From Neocallimastix lanati (nom. inval.) (Eukaryota; Neocallimastigomycota; Neocallimastigomycetes; Neocallimastigales; Neocallimastigaceae): DNA of 35,000 nt. Position numbers and translations under genes: made by a program. Below are positions 22,722 to 35,000 of this stretch, piece after piece (position 1 is the stretch's first letter; the number at the start of each line of letters is the position of its first letter). The stretch covers positions 780,001-815,000 of the forward strand of contig JACVTC010000073.1 in assembly GCA_016946835.1 (NCBI GenBank), in the 5' to 3' direction. Below the pieces are notes generated by a model, which did not search any database, was not told where the DNA came from, and worked only from the letters and a program-made list of their open reading frames with translations.

Positions 22722-24251
22722 TCATTATGGAGTTCGTGGTGAATGTTTTGATTTTCTTTATAATTTCTTCTTAAATAAACTTGTTCCTATTGCATACAAG
22801 AAAAAAAAGTTCTTCAATCCTTTGTTATTAGTAAAAGTTAATTTATTATTCTCTTTTACTTGGTTCAAACAAAATCTAGAACGGCTAGAATTCAAACATT
22901 AATTAATACTGGTCTATTTTGGTGTATCGGCTCCTTCTCTAAAAATGGTAAAACAAGTTCAGAAAACAAAGACGATATTAGACATAATTCTACTATGAAT
23001 ACTTATGCTTTATCTCGTGATCTAAGCATTCCTCCTATTGCTGGTGTCTGCGCAGCCTTAACAGATTAAATCATTTGCAAAAAATGGAGTAAATCAAACT
23101 GCATTATAAAGGATCTTATTAAATCTATTCCCAAAAATGCCTTATTATTCCTGGACTAAAGAATTTAGAACACTGTATAAAAAAAATCAAAAAAAAATAT
23201 AAATGTGAAAAATATGATGATATTTTAGAACGTTACTGGAAATCAGTTGCCAAATTTCAAGGTATTAAAGGTCAAAATTACGATAGTAATAAGTTCTCTA
23301 AACAATAAAGCTATAATTATGCTTAGCTTAAAATATCCCCAATTCAATTTAGGGTTTTCGTGGATTATACGTTTACGCTGTGGTTATAAATACAATACTA
23401 CTATTGCTATTAGAATGGGTAGAGTTTCAGAAGATTGTCCCAAGTCTTGCCCCTGTTGTGACGAAGGTAACCAATCTTTTGAACATTGAATTTTTAAATG
23501 CAATTGCTCTTGCATCTTTTAAATGGAATTCTTTAAAATTTCATCGATGATCTCTATGTTTTATTCCTTAGGAAGATTAGAACGTTTAATCCTCTTTCTT
23601 CCTATGACTCTATTTCTGATTTTGAAGATTATATCAATCATTATATATACTTGTTCCTTCTTGGTGGGACTTTAGATTTAAATGAGCTACATTTCGATAG
23701 TGAGGAACAGAGACAATTAAATGAACTACTTTTCAAAGGTTCATCTGAGTCACCTGTTCCAAAAATTGTGGGTTTGGCGGAATTCTTAACAAGAACAATA
23801 CCTATCATAAGTAGTTCGTTTGAACTATTATTTAATAGGTATTGTAAAATACCAAACTTAACCAAGAGCGTCGACGTCTGTACTGATAAGGCATAATGAT
23901 AATACAGGATCAGCAACTATTTCTACGAAGGATGAATCTCGCCCTAGTAATTCAATAAATGATGAATCCGGGGAGAGTTTAATGGACACCACACTATCTA
24001 TTTTAAAGATGTTACTTCTAGGTTTTATTTCTTTTTTATTTGTTAGGAAGGGAAAAATTCCCGCATAGTACAACTTGCCGAAATACATAGTATTTTCGAG
24101 CTTTTTTTTTTTTTTTTTTTTTTATTTTTTAAATTTTTTACTTTTAATTTCAAATGTACTTTTCACCTACATGTATTTTTTATAATAAAATTAATAAAGT
24201 TTTGGAAGTGTATTCTCTTCCCTGACTAAAAAAAAAAAAAAAAAAAAAAAA
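22722..24251 (+). mobile_element. 5'-truncated, decayed LINE (non-LTR retrotransposon) 3' end with poly(A) tail
   Basis: Less AT-rich DNA translating, over several frames, as the C-terminal part of a LINE reverse transcriptase polyprotein. RTARIQTLINTGLFWCIGSF starts at about 22878. SIPPIAGVCAALTD lies at about 23027-23068, and a KKWSKSNCIIKDLIKSIPK-like block at about 23077-23135 shows a frame change. RLRCGYKYNTTIAIRMGRVS (about 23370-23430) precedes CPKSCPCCDEGNQSFEH (about 23437-23486), a CxxC...H...C zinc-knuckle-like motif broken by TGA where TGG is expected. FLLGGTLDLNELHFDSEEQ (about 23655-23710) leads to a 3' tail ending at a TAG near 24065. A T-rich 3' UTR, AATAAA (24193-24198) and an A run (about 24228-24251) follow. 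Stops and shifts make it inactive. No clear target-site duplication was found. Confidence 0.8.
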
Positions 24252-24494
24252 ATAAAAACTCTTACACAAGCCTTGAAGGATAAGTATTAAGTTTTTAATA
24301 AAATTATACCTGCAAGGTAAGTATCTTTATTTATCCAAATTTTCGTCTCTGATATATAATTCTTTAAAGAAGTGTAAAAGACTTATACATTCTTCTCGAT
24401 TACGAAATCTTTTTTTTTACTATCATTTTTAAGAGCGAACAAAAGAAAAAGAAAACTTAAAATTTCAAATAAAGAAAAGAAAAGAAAAGAAAAG

Positions 24495-24535
<41 letters not shown>

Positions 24536-24754
24536 CAAATAAAGAAAGAAAGAAAGAAAGAATAAATAAATAAAAAAAAAAAATCCAAATAAAAAAAAAA
24601 AAAAAAAAAAAAGAAAAAATACAAAGTGAAAATTAGTAGAAGATTGTCATGAAATAATTAGAATATGAAAAAAGAAGCTAAAATGAAAAGTTTAAATATT
24701 TTACAAGATGACATGAAATTAAGATTAAAATGTATTATGAAATTAAAGAAAAAA

Positions 24755-24810
<56 letters not shown>

Positions 24811-25274
24811 TTTTATATTATATTTTTTTATGTTATTTGTTTATTAAAATAATTTAAAATAATTTAAAATAATTATAAACACAAAATATTTCTTTTTCTA
24901 TTTAATATTATATTTTATGAATATATATAAATGTTTTATGATAAATAATTGCACCTATAGTATTAAATTAAATTATATTAATTTGGATCTTTTTTTAAAA
25001 AATTATGATATAATATTAATATTAGGTAAACGTAAAAAAAAAAAAAAAATAATAAAAATAAAAATAAAAATAAATAAAAAAAAATAAAAATAAATAAAAA
25101 TTTATAAATAAATAATTATAATTTATTAGTTTTTTTTTTTTTTTTTTAATAAATAAATGTTTTACTAAATTTAAATATATTCAATTTTTTTTTTTTTTTT
25201 TTTTGGTTCTATTTTATTTTATTTTATTCTATTATATTTTATTCTATTTTTTAATTTTTTTTTTTTTTTTTTTT
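24252..25274. other. Intergenic region with purine-rich and poly-A tracts
   Basis: It contains (AAAAG)n/(AAAG)n and poly-A at about 24470-24580 and an (AT)n run at about 24774-24800. A small frame (24665-24847) of about 30 plausible residues ends in poly-K/Y. No gene can be supported. A perfect U1-complementary CAAGGTAAGTAT lies at about 24313-24324 but no flanking exon was recognised. The 3' UTR of the RPA34-like gene should lie near 25200-25274. Confidence 0.45.
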
Positions 25275-26001
25275 TTACTTTTGTTCCTTCTTCTTCTTAT
25301 TAGATGATTTTTTATCATTTTCTTCTCTATTTCTTTTCTTTGATTTTTCCTTCTTTGATTTATCCTTCTTTTCTGATTTATCCTTTTTATCCTTTTTAGA
25401 TTTCTTACTATTTTTATTGTATTTTTCATATCTTGATAATGATTCAACTAATGGTTCATTTTCTATTTAATTTATATGTAATAATATCAATATTAATAAT
25501 TTATTTTATTAAATATAATTTATAAACAAAAAAAAAAAAAAAATTTATATATATAATATATATATTATTAATATTTAAAAATTTATACACTTTTTTTTTA
25601 CTTTGTTTTTTAAGTTATATATAATATTGAAAAAAAATATATATATATATAATATTAATTAAAAATAATTACCAGTATTGAAACCATATGGAGTAAAACT
25701 CATAGATAATCCTTTTGGTTGTTTACGAATTTCAAATGGTAAATTTTTAATGGCAGAACCAGCTTCTTTTAATTCTTCAGTAGTTGGTAATTTTTCCATT
25801 GGTTTAACAACAAAGAAACGAGAGAATGGTTTATCCGCTTTATTTTATTTAAAAATTAGTCAAATATATAATAAGAAAAAAAAATATATATAATTAAAAA
25901 TAATTCAAATTAATATAGATATATAAATATATAGATATTTAATTTAATAACAGCAATTATTTAGTATTTAATAAAATAAAAATTAATAATGACAAAAATC
26001 G

Positions 26002-26088
<87 letters not shown>

Positions 26089-26727
26089 GTATTTAAATAT
26101 GTTAACTTGATTATAAATATAAACTTACTTATAACAAGTGTACCATCATCATTCTTTTCTTTATGTTCTGGAATAATACAAGATAATTGAGTCATATCAG
26201 AATTTTGCTTATTACTGACTTGATAAATGCCATATTCATTTTTTTCATTTTTTTTCCCTTCTATTTCAAATTTACTTAATGGTTTGTTTTCATGAATATT
26301 TTCACCAATTTTAATAGTCAAACCGTCAAGAATATTATCCGGAATCTGAATTAATTAATTAATTAATTAATTAATTATTTATTTATTTATAACAAATAAA
26401 TTTAATATTTCATAAATTTGAAAAATAAAAAAAAAATTAATATTTAATATTTAAATAAATATTTTTTAAATAAGTTATTATTATTATTTTTTTTTTGTGT
26501 GTGTGTATTGTTTCAAGTTTTAATTAATTCATATATATATAGAAGAACTTATTTAATAATAATAATAACAAAAAAAAAAAAAAAAAAATTACATCAACTG
26601 GTATTCTAATAAGGAATAACTCCTTATTTTTTAATTTTGAAACTTCAAATGGAGAAGACTTTTTATTAACAAAAACATTTTCTTTTGAATAACCATATGG
26701 TGGTTTGAAAGAACTTTATATAACCAT

Positions 26728-26762
<35 letters not shown>

Positions 26763-27022
26763 GTAATATTTAATGAATAAAATTATTTAATATTTCTTTT
26801 GATTTAAATTTATAATTAAAAATAATAAAATTAATTAATTGTTAAAAAACAATATTACGTATTAACATTTCCAGTTTCCATTTCAGTGTCACTATCAGAA
26901 TATTCGCTTTCTGAACTAGATATGGTTTCCTAATATATTAAACAATATATAATATATAAAATAAAAATTAAATAAGAATTAAATATTTCATATCTGGGCT
27001 TCCTCTATATATACTTCATTAT

Positions 27023-27091
<69 letters not shown>

Positions 27092-27326
27092 TATTCTTAT
27101 ATAATTTTTGACATTTAAATATTAGGGTGAGTTTTAAATTTTTTATTTTTTTTCATTATAAAATTTTTTAAATCGGATTTCATATTTCTATTTTATATTA
27201 AGGAATACTATGGTATTTAAAAAAATTTCTTATATAGTAAAAACTCTTTGTTATTTTTCTATTTTAAATTTCTTTTTTTTTATTATTTAAAAATATATAT
27301 AATACATGTTCTGATTATATATATAA

Positions 27327-27375
<49 letters not shown>

Positions 27376-27558
27376 GTAATAATTCCATATAATTTATTGA
27401 TTATTGCATTTTTTTTTATTCATTATAGAAAAATTATTATATTAATTATTTCCTTTTATTGAATTTCATTTTTAATTTATTAATCCTATAATATTGTATT
27501 TTTTAATAAAATCATGCTTTAGAAATATTTTATTTACTTTTGATAATTCAGTAGACAT
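25275..27558 (-). CDS. RNA polymerase I subunit RPA34.5-like (POLR1G/Rpa34 family)
   Basis: Six minus-strand exons, complement(join(25275..25462, 25673..25837, 26129..26345, 26593..26713, 26859..26929, 27538..27558)), encode 260 residues. Rpa34.5 forms a TFIIF-like heterodimer with Rpa49 on nucleolar RNA polymerase I. Visible hallmarks: an acidic/Ser N-terminus (SSSESEYSDSDTE), then FKPPYGY (33-39) and KNKELFLIRIPVDVIPDN (59-75), the family's 'ELWLIRxPxDV' block, followed by GLTIKI. FSRFFVVKP and then PKGLSMSFTPYGF close the fold, and the Lys-rich C-terminal tail (about 213-260) is typical. The first exon codes only MSTELSK and is joined in phase 0 across a 602-nt intron. It was chosen because it ends at a good GTAAAT donor and the second exon has no ATG of its own before the acidic run. 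This first exon is the weakest part of the model. Confidence 0.8.
26005..26089. repeat. (AAT)n microsatellite in an intron of the RPA34-like gene
   Basis: About 28 AAT units on the plus strand lie within the 25838-26128 intron. On the gene strand it reads ATT and is non-coding. Confidence 0.9.
27025..27375. repeat. (AAT)n microsatellites in intron 1 of the RPA34-like gene
   Basis: Two (AAT)n runs, about 27025-27089 and 27331-27373, lie in the 602-nt first intron with AT-rich unique sequence between them. Confidence 0.85.
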
Positions 27559-28302
27559 TTTCAAAATTGAATAAATTTTATAATTATTACAAATTAAAAG
27601 TCCAAATAAAAACTAAAAGAATAAAATAATAAATATATATATATATTATATATATATATATAATAATCTTTTTAAAAATATATATAACTAAAAAAAAAAA
27701 AATAAAATAAAATATAAATAATTAATTTCAAATATAAAAAAAAATATGATTATTGAATTTTGATTGGTCAAAAATTTTTAAATCTTTAAAATAAATATTT
27801 CATATAATATTTTTATATAAATGTTAATATAAATGTAGTTTATATCTAAAATTGATTTTTTATTATTTTATATTTTATGGTAATAATATTGCTATCACAA
27901 AGTCTCTTTTTTTTTGTAAAATTTTATTATAGTTATAATATTATTTTTATATATTTATATTTTTAAAGTGTTTATTCAAATATTATATAAAAATAATACA
28001 AAATAACAATACTAAAGTTAGATAAAAAAACATTTTTATTTATTATTATTATTATTAAGTATATTAAAAAAAAAATAAATATATGTAATCTTTTTTTTTT
28101 TTTTTTTTTTTTTTTGATTTTTTTAAACTTTTATTTATTATAATTTATTTTAGTTTTATTCTTGGTTATTTACTTATTTCATATATTATTATTAACAATA
28201 ATATTGTTTTGATGGAAACTTTGTTACGTTATTTTTTATTATTATTTATTATTTATTATGTATTATTTATTTTTTATTTTTTATTTTTTATAATATATTA
28301 TA

Positions 28303-28337
<35 letters not shown>

Positions 28338-28848
28338 ATATATTTTTTATTTTCTTTTTTCTTTTTAAATTTTTATTATTAATAATGAATTATATTTATC
28401 TAAACAATATATATAATATTTTAGATAATCATGAAAAGTATGGTTTATTTGATATATATATATAACGTTATATTTATGAATATATTTTTTTCGAAAATAT
28501 ATAAAATTATATATATATATATATTGAAATGAAGTTTTATAATTTTAATATATATAAATTTTATATATATATTTCAATTATTAATTTTAAATATACTAAA
28601 AATTTATTTTTTACTTAATTTTTTATTTTATTTTATTATTTTTATTTTTTTTTTTTTATTTTTTTTTTTATTTTTTTTTATTTTTATTTTTTTTTTTTTG
28701 ATTTAATCATTGCTATTATCCGTATTATTTTATTAATAATTTTTATATAAAATTTAATTGAATTGTTAATTTTATTCTTTTACAAATTTAATTTTTTATT
28801 ATAATCATAATTAGTTTTTATTTTTCAATGATATTGATTTTTCCCTGA
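27559..28848. other. Intergenic region between the RPA34-like and TFG-like genes
   Basis: About 1.3 kb between two genes on the same (minus) strand. It serves as the 5' flank of the RPA34-like gene and the 3' flank of the TFG-like gene. The content is T-rich runs, (TTTTA)n at about 28255-28340 and 28620-28700, and (AT)n. No gene is seen. Confidence 0.5.
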
Positions 28849-30683
28849 TTAATAGTATGGATTTGGTCTAGAGTAAGGATTTTGAGTTTGATTATAAGCA
28901 CCATATGGATTATTACCATAAGTAGTTGAATTAGCTTGACCATATGGAGCACTACCGTAACTATATGGCTTTGGAGTAGAATAAGTACTACTTTGTGGTG
29001 GTGGTGGAACAGATGTTCCTGGCATGCCAGTACTACCATAATTTGTGGTTTGTGGATATTGATATGCTGAAGGATTGGAGGCTGAAGAGGTTGAAGTTTG
29101 TTGATATGGTGTAGTTGAAGATGCTGTAGAAGATGGTGGTGGATATTGAGTAGATGAAGTTTGTGGTGGAGCAGAAGTACTAGTAGTTCCATATTGAGAA
29201 GTTGTAGTAGTGCTTCCATATTGGGAAGTTGGGGTCGTAGTTGAGTAGCTACTACTATAAACTGGTGGTGGAGCAGAAGCATACATATTTGATGATTGGT
29301 TTGAAGCTTGACTTACTGGTTGAGAAGTCATGTTGCTAGAGTAAGAATTGGTTTTTTGATAAGCTGATTGACTACCGGAAGCACCAACTGAACTTGCATT
29401 AGTTTGAGTAGTATTTTGTGTTGATTGATAAGCAGTGGTTGGTGAAGCATAACTTTGTGTATTCAAAGTATTAGCATTTGATGGTTGATTTAATTGTGGA
29501 GTATTTGGAGTTTGGTTGTAAGTTGAAGCAACAGGTGGTTGAGAAGCTACAGTTGGTCGAATTGAATTTGGAGTTTGAACTAATGAACCCTGATGACCTG
29601 CTTGATCAGATGTAACAATATTATTAGTTTCACTAGAAGGAGGAGCAGAAGATATAGTCTGGTCAACTACAGCAGGAGTTGTAGTAGTATCTTTATATTA
29701 TTAAATAAATAAAATAATAAAAAAAAAAAAAAAAAGAAAAAAATTAAAATTTATGATATAAATTTTTATTTTTAATTAATATCAAAATATCACAATATAT
29801 ACCTTCAGTATTAGTTTTTGTGGTATCATTTTGATCACCAAGGAATTCATTTAATTCAGCATTGGAAAGAGGTTTGAGTTTTCTTTCATCTTTATGAATA
29901 TTATAATATATATAGATATAATTAGTTATTTAAATTTTTATAATATAGAAAAAATAATATTAATCTAGTTGAATTTTAATAATTCTAAATAATTATATTC
30001 ATATATAATTAATGTAAATAAAATATATATATATATATTTTAATTTATTTATAGCATACTTTCAGATTTAGATGGATCTTCTAATTTAATATTTTCTAAT
30101 TGTTCAATAATCTTATTTAAGGTATCACGAGAATTCTTAACAACATTTTTAATAGTTTCAATAGATTTTTGTTCTAAGTATAAGTTTGGAATCAAAGATT
30201 TTGAATTAACAGGAATAGTTTCTTTGTCGTAAATATGAATTTTTCTGTTTTTGAATTTATAATATTTATTTTAAATAGATTTTGTTAATTCATAGTTTTG
30301 AATTTAAAAATTTATACGTAAATAAAAATGTTTAAATTATTACAAGCAGGAAGAAAAAGATAAAGCATGATTAACATCATTATCACTTTCGAGACAAATT
30401 TGGTCACCCTCATCATCGACATACTTTAAAACAAGATTGTTAATATCTGAACTTAATTTTGATTTCCAAATTCTTTGAACAATGAGACAAAGTTCATCAT
30501 AGCTATTTTTTTTTTTTTTTTTTTTTTTTTTAAATAGGAATTATTAAAATTTTTCCGAAAAATAATTTCATATTTATTAAATTTATTAAATATTTTATAC
30601 GTTAATTCCCCCAAACTTCTATTCATTGGAACTCTTCTAATTTCATCATCACAATAGAATTTTATAACAGTTAATTGACTCAT
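28849..30683 (-). CDS. TFG-like PB1-domain protein with a Tyr/Gln/Pro/Ser-rich C-terminus
   Basis: Five minus-strand exons, complement(join(28849..29690, 29803..29889, 30060..30244, 30344..30502, 30601..30683)), encode 451 residues. TFG organises ER exit sites and COPII carrier clustering in animals. An N-terminal PB1 domain (about 4-85) has strand VIKFYCDDEIRRVPM, then LTYDELCLIVQRIW (27-40) and an acidic OPCA-type loop, YVDDEGDQICLESDNDV (55-71). This order and LTYDEL follow TFG. A predicted coiled coil follows (about 100-140, LEQKSIETIKNVVKN...LNKIIEQLENI), then a KPLSNAELNEFLGD segment, then a long low-complexity tail (about 172-451) rich in Q, S, T, P and Y that ends NPYSRPNPYY. The tail is likely disordered and self-associating. 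The start ATG at 30681-30683 is the only one before the PB1 strand. Some other PB1 scaffold is possible, but the PB1 plus coiled-coil plus P/Q tail order favours TFG. Confidence 0.82.
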
Positions 30684-30939
30684 GATTACTCTATATTAAT
30701 TAATATAAATATAATTGATTATTTATTAATTATATTAGTATATAAAATACAATATTAAATGATAAAAGATTAATTGACTATTATATATGCTATTACATTT
30801 ATATATATATATATATATTTTTTTTTTTTTTGTTTTAAATTTTTTATTATTATTATTATTCTATTTTTTTTAATTAGTTTTTCTTTATTTTTATAAAAAA
30901 AATGAATATTCTAATATAAATGTAATAAACATTTCTATA

Positions 30940-30973
<34 letters not shown>

Positions 30974-31269
30974 TTGAAAGATATTTTATTTATATATGAA
31001 AATATAGTATATATAATAGAGAAAAAAAGATAAAAATTTATAAAGAAATATTATATTTAATTGAGAATATTAAATATTATATTTTTCATATAATAAAAAA
31101 GGAAATAACAAGAAACAATTTAAATAAGAAATAAAATTATTGTTCCTGTTATTATGTTTACTAAGGATAAATATTTCATATTCTATTGTTTTATTGAAAA
31201 AACTTTATATCATTTTAAAGAAATATTTTTGATCTTCTATATTATTATTATTTTAATAATTCATTTTTG

Positions 31270-31302
<33 letters not shown>

Positions 31303-32230
31303 AATATGACTTTTAAGATTATATTGTATATTTTTTTTATTACCTTATATTTATATTATATGTTTTTTATTTATTTATTTATTTATAGTTGGTTGTTTAA
31401 TTTGTTGATTGATTAATTTTAAAATTTATATTTCAAGAATATTTCGTTTATTTATTTGTTACTATTATTTTCTTTAATTTTTTATTTTTAATTAATTAAA
31501 GAATAATTAATTACTTTGATTACTTTTATAAAACAAAATAAAAATTAAATATTTTAAACTGTAAAAATATCAATGTCAAAATTCCAAATATTTATAGTTT
31601 ATTAAATAAAAAAAAAAAATCATAATAAATTTTATATTATTTTATTTAATTTTAATTAATATTATTTAATGTAATAATTATTTAATTTAAAGGAACTATG
31701 GTTTATTAGTAAATTATAAAATATATTTATTAGATATAATAAATATATAAATGAGTATATAAATAAATGTATATAATAAATAAAATAAATATATAAATAA
31801 TTTTAATAAACAAGTAAATAAATATATATATAAAAATAATTATTTTTTTATATAAAATTTTTATTGAATTAAATATTATAACATATATTTGTTAGTTATA
31901 TATATATTAATGTATTATATTTTTTTTTTTGTTATTCATTTATATTTGCATAGCATCTTAATAGATTGTATAAAAAAGATTAAAATTATTTAAAAAAGGT
32001 ATATTTATTAGCAAAAATGATTCGAATGTTTTTTTTTTATTATAAAACCTAAATTGAATTTATTATATATATATAATTTTATAAATATGCATATATGATT
32101 ATTATTATATATTATTTATTATTTTCACAAAAAAAAAGTTATATAAATAATATATATAAAATATTATTATATGAATTTGATAATTAAAAATGAAAAATAT
32201 ATTATAATAAAATTAGAATAAATAAAGAAA

Positions 32231-32390
32231 TAAATAAATAAATAGATAAATAAATAAATAAATAGATAAATAAATAAATAAATAGATAAATAAATAAATA
32301 AATAGATAAATAAATAAATAAATAGATAAATAAATAAATAAATAGATAAATAGATAAATAAATAAATAAATAAATAGATAAATAAATAGG
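32231..32390. repeat. 20-bp minisatellite of TAAA/TAGA units
   Basis: Six exact copies of TAAATAAATAAATAGATAAA (32231-32350) are followed by shortened variants to about 32390. The regular TAGA every fifth tetramer shows a higher-order unit expanded as 20-mers rather than simple TAAA slippage. Confidence 0.93.
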
Positions 32391-32789
32391 TAATCTATGT
32401 TAAAAAAAGTAAAAGATTCAAAAATTTAGAGTTTATAATTAAGCTTTATTAATATATTTTATGATAAAGAGTTTCTAATATTTAAATTATTCTAAATTAA
32501 ATGCTTTTAATATTAACATTGTGGCTTGTAAACTATTACAATATGTGTCAATTTGAAGCTTATTTTTCACATATTTCACATATTATAACAATTTACTAGT
32601 TTTACCACAATTTATTAATTTATTTATTTATTAATTAATTTTATGAAATAATAATAAATTATGATGTATATTTTAAAAAGTAAATATATTTTATAATTTT
32701 TTCAAATATAAAAATGTATTATTAATTAAATAATAAATAAATAACATTATATAATAAATAATTAAATAATAAATTATAATAATTAATAA

Positions 32790-32905
32790 ATAATAAATAA
32801 TAAATTATAATAAATAATAAATAATAAATAATAAATAATAAATAATAAATAATAAATAATAAATAATAAATAATAAATAATAAATAATAAATAATAAATA
32901 ATTAA
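32790..32905. repeat. AATAAAT 7-bp tandem array
   Basis: About 14 near-perfect heptamers (AATAAAT, in any register) form a clean run at about 32805-32898, with degenerate copies on both sides. Confidence 0.85.
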
Positions 32906-34700
32906 TAATTAATAATACATAATAATAAATAATACTAAATAATTATTATTATTATTTTTTTTTTTTTATGAAAATTGCTTTTTTTAAAATATAAATTACT
33001 TTATATAATATTTTTTTTTTTTTTTAGAACTGAATTGTAAATAAATTGAAAGATTATTTTATATTAAACTATATTTTAAAATGAACTTTAAATATGTTTC
33101 ATTTCCTTTCTTCGTTTGTTAAAATCCGTTCCTATTACTTAAGTTACAGAAATAATTAATTATATATTATTCCATTAGATTATTTTTTTTTTCCATATTA
33201 TTTTTAATCAACAAGAATTAACATGATTTTTTCATATTGGAAAGTAATAATTAATTTATGTACAAATCTAGAATACTTTCATTATAATGTAAATTATTAA
33301 TGTACTCAGAATTATTTCTGTTTATTGTTACCTTATATTAAAAAATAAAGTTTAATAATAGAAGGCCATAACAAAAGAGTTAATTAGATTATATATTTTA
33401 AATTAATTATTCGAATATATTAATCTAGTATAATATTATATCATTTAAAAAAAATGACTAGTTTTATTATTATAATTGATTTAATTTAAAGTATATTAAT
33501 TTTTATGTTTATTTAGTTATAAAAAATATTATATGTATATTAACAATACATTATAATATATGATAATAACATCTAGTAAATTTTATTTATCATAAATTTT
33601 TTATTTTTAGTTAAACTGTTTATATATATTATAATACACACTAATATATTATTCTATTTAATATGAAATAAAATTGTATTACCTAAGCTGCCTAGTACAA
33701 AAATTAACAATATACTACAAGAAAAAACAAAGATGATTATTTCAATACTAAAATTTAAATCTTTAATTAATTATTTATAAAATAAAGTTTTTATATGAAA
33801 TTTAATCCTCTAAATATTAAAAAAATTAAGGGACATTAGGTAAAATATAATTCAAAGTAGAATTATATATCTATAATATATTATAAATATATTATTTATA
33901 TATTTTTTCAATAATATATTTAATTTTATAATTTAATTAAATATTTTAATTAGTTTAAATAATATTATATGTTATTTTTTAATAGTATTATATATAATAG
34001 TATAAATTCCCATATATAATTTTAATTAAAATATGAAATTTTATTTTATTTCATAAACTGGAATATTATAATATATAAATTAATAATATCCTTAAAACAA
34101 TTAAATAAAATTGATATTTTATTATTATAAAAGATTAAAAATTATTTAATTTACAATTTACTTTAATATTAAAATAATAAATAATAATATTATAAAATAT
34201 AAATAAATAATAAATAAATTATGAATAATAAGTAATGGAATAAATAATAATTTATTAATAAATAATAATAAATACCATTTATGATAATATAATTAAGAAC
34301 TGTTTTTATTTATTAATATTTAGGATTTATTAATTAGTTAATTTATCAAATAACTATTCATATATATATATTTTTTATTCTTTGTTATATACTTTTTTTT
34401 TTTTTTAACTATAAAAAAATCGTAAAATCTGAAGTTGTTAAATTATAATTAATAAATATTATAATCATTAACAGTGTAAATAAATAATTATTAATGCATA
34501 TTAATATACATTAATAAAATAAAAAATAAAAAAAATATTTTGCAAGAATCTATAATTATATATTTTTTATTTTTTTATTTATTTATTTCATTAGTTATTT
34601 TTTTTATATATTTATTATTTATTTAATAACATATTTTTTAGTTGAAAGAACTGAATATAATATATTATAAAAACAATAATAATAACAATAACAACAACAA

Positions 34701-34734
<34 letters not shown>

Positions 34735-35000
34735 AAAAGAGAGAATAAAATAATAAAAATAAAAAGTTCATAAAAAGTAAAGTATTCAATAATAGTCAAT
34801 ATAAATTTATTTAAATCAATGAATATATATTACTTGTAAAATAATATATTAATCATACAATATATATATATGCATAAATTATAAAGAAAAATTAATATTA
34901 AATAAATTTAAAGGAATATTAATAAAAATTTCGAATTAATCATTGCAATTAAAATCATTTTATGTTAAAATAAAAAAAAATTAAAAAAAAAAATAAAAAT

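Larger units (their letters stand above)
30684..35000. other. Repeat-rich intergenic region, no gene recognised
   Basis: 4.3 kb upstream of the TFG-like gene. It holds homopolymers, (AT)n runs, a 20-bp minisatellite at 32231-32350, an AATAAAT array at about 32790-32900 and a (CAA)n/poly-A tract at about 34676-34730. No open frame of 60 codons or more is present and no RNA gene was recognised on either strand. Confidence 0.6.

Noticed and set aside
23641-24088. Minus-strand frames opposite the second LINE
   Set aside because: Antisense shadows. The plus strand carries the LINE motifs FLLGGTLDLNELHF and the downstream tail.
28818-29282. Minus-strand L/H/Q-rich frame of about 154 codons
   Set aside because: A frame-shifted shadow of the Q/S/T/P-rich tail of the TFG-like protein, which is in phase with the PB1 exons.

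Overview
The window is eukaryotic, extremely AT-rich DNA. Long A/T homopolymers, (AAT)n and (AAAT)n runs and many short GT-AG introns surround islands of less AT-rich coding or transposon sequence. Decayed ankyrin repeats with a GNYPLL...KMVKL pattern, LINE-type reverse transcriptase remnants and poly-N-prone trinucleotide repeats resemble anaerobic gut fungi (Neocallimastigomycota). That placement is an inference from style; no rRNA or marker comparison could be run. No single long reading frame spans any of the genes, so I assembled exons by hand from splice sites, phase continuity and family resemblance.

Layout: 1-6124 is low-complexity intergenic DNA. 6125-10674 (+) is an 11-exon gene for a PP2A B''-type (PPP2R3-like) EF-hand regulatory subunit. 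11330-13012 (+) is a decayed LINE reverse transcriptase fragment followed by a perfect 58-bp tandem duplication. 14156-16783 is a cluster of MITE-like elements. Their ends carry repeated CGAAATGAAA boxes, and one copy is apparently nested in another with a near-perfect 9-bp target duplication. 16843-20913 (+) is a 7-exon gene with two duplicated dsRNA-binding domains, further dsRBD-like segments and an OAS-like nucleotidyltransferase region whose catalytic acids appear to be lost. 21131-21641 holds decayed ankyrin repeats. 21642-21890 (-) is a chimeric LSU/SSU rRNA fragment. 22722-24251 (+) is a second LINE 3' end with a poly(A) tail. 25275-27558 (-) is a 6-exon RNA polymerase I RPA34.5-like gene. 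28849-30683 (-) is a 5-exon TFG-like PB1 protein gene. 30684-35000 is repeat-rich intergenic DNA.

The four genes do not form a pathway: phosphatase regulation, RNA polymerase I and ER-export functions are ordinary housekeeping. The stand-out is the dsRBD/OAS-like gene. It combines dsRNA recognition with a probable pseudo-nucleotidyltransferase related to innate-immune OAS enzymes. It sits among mobile-element debris, with a transposon end about 60 bp upstream of its start codon.
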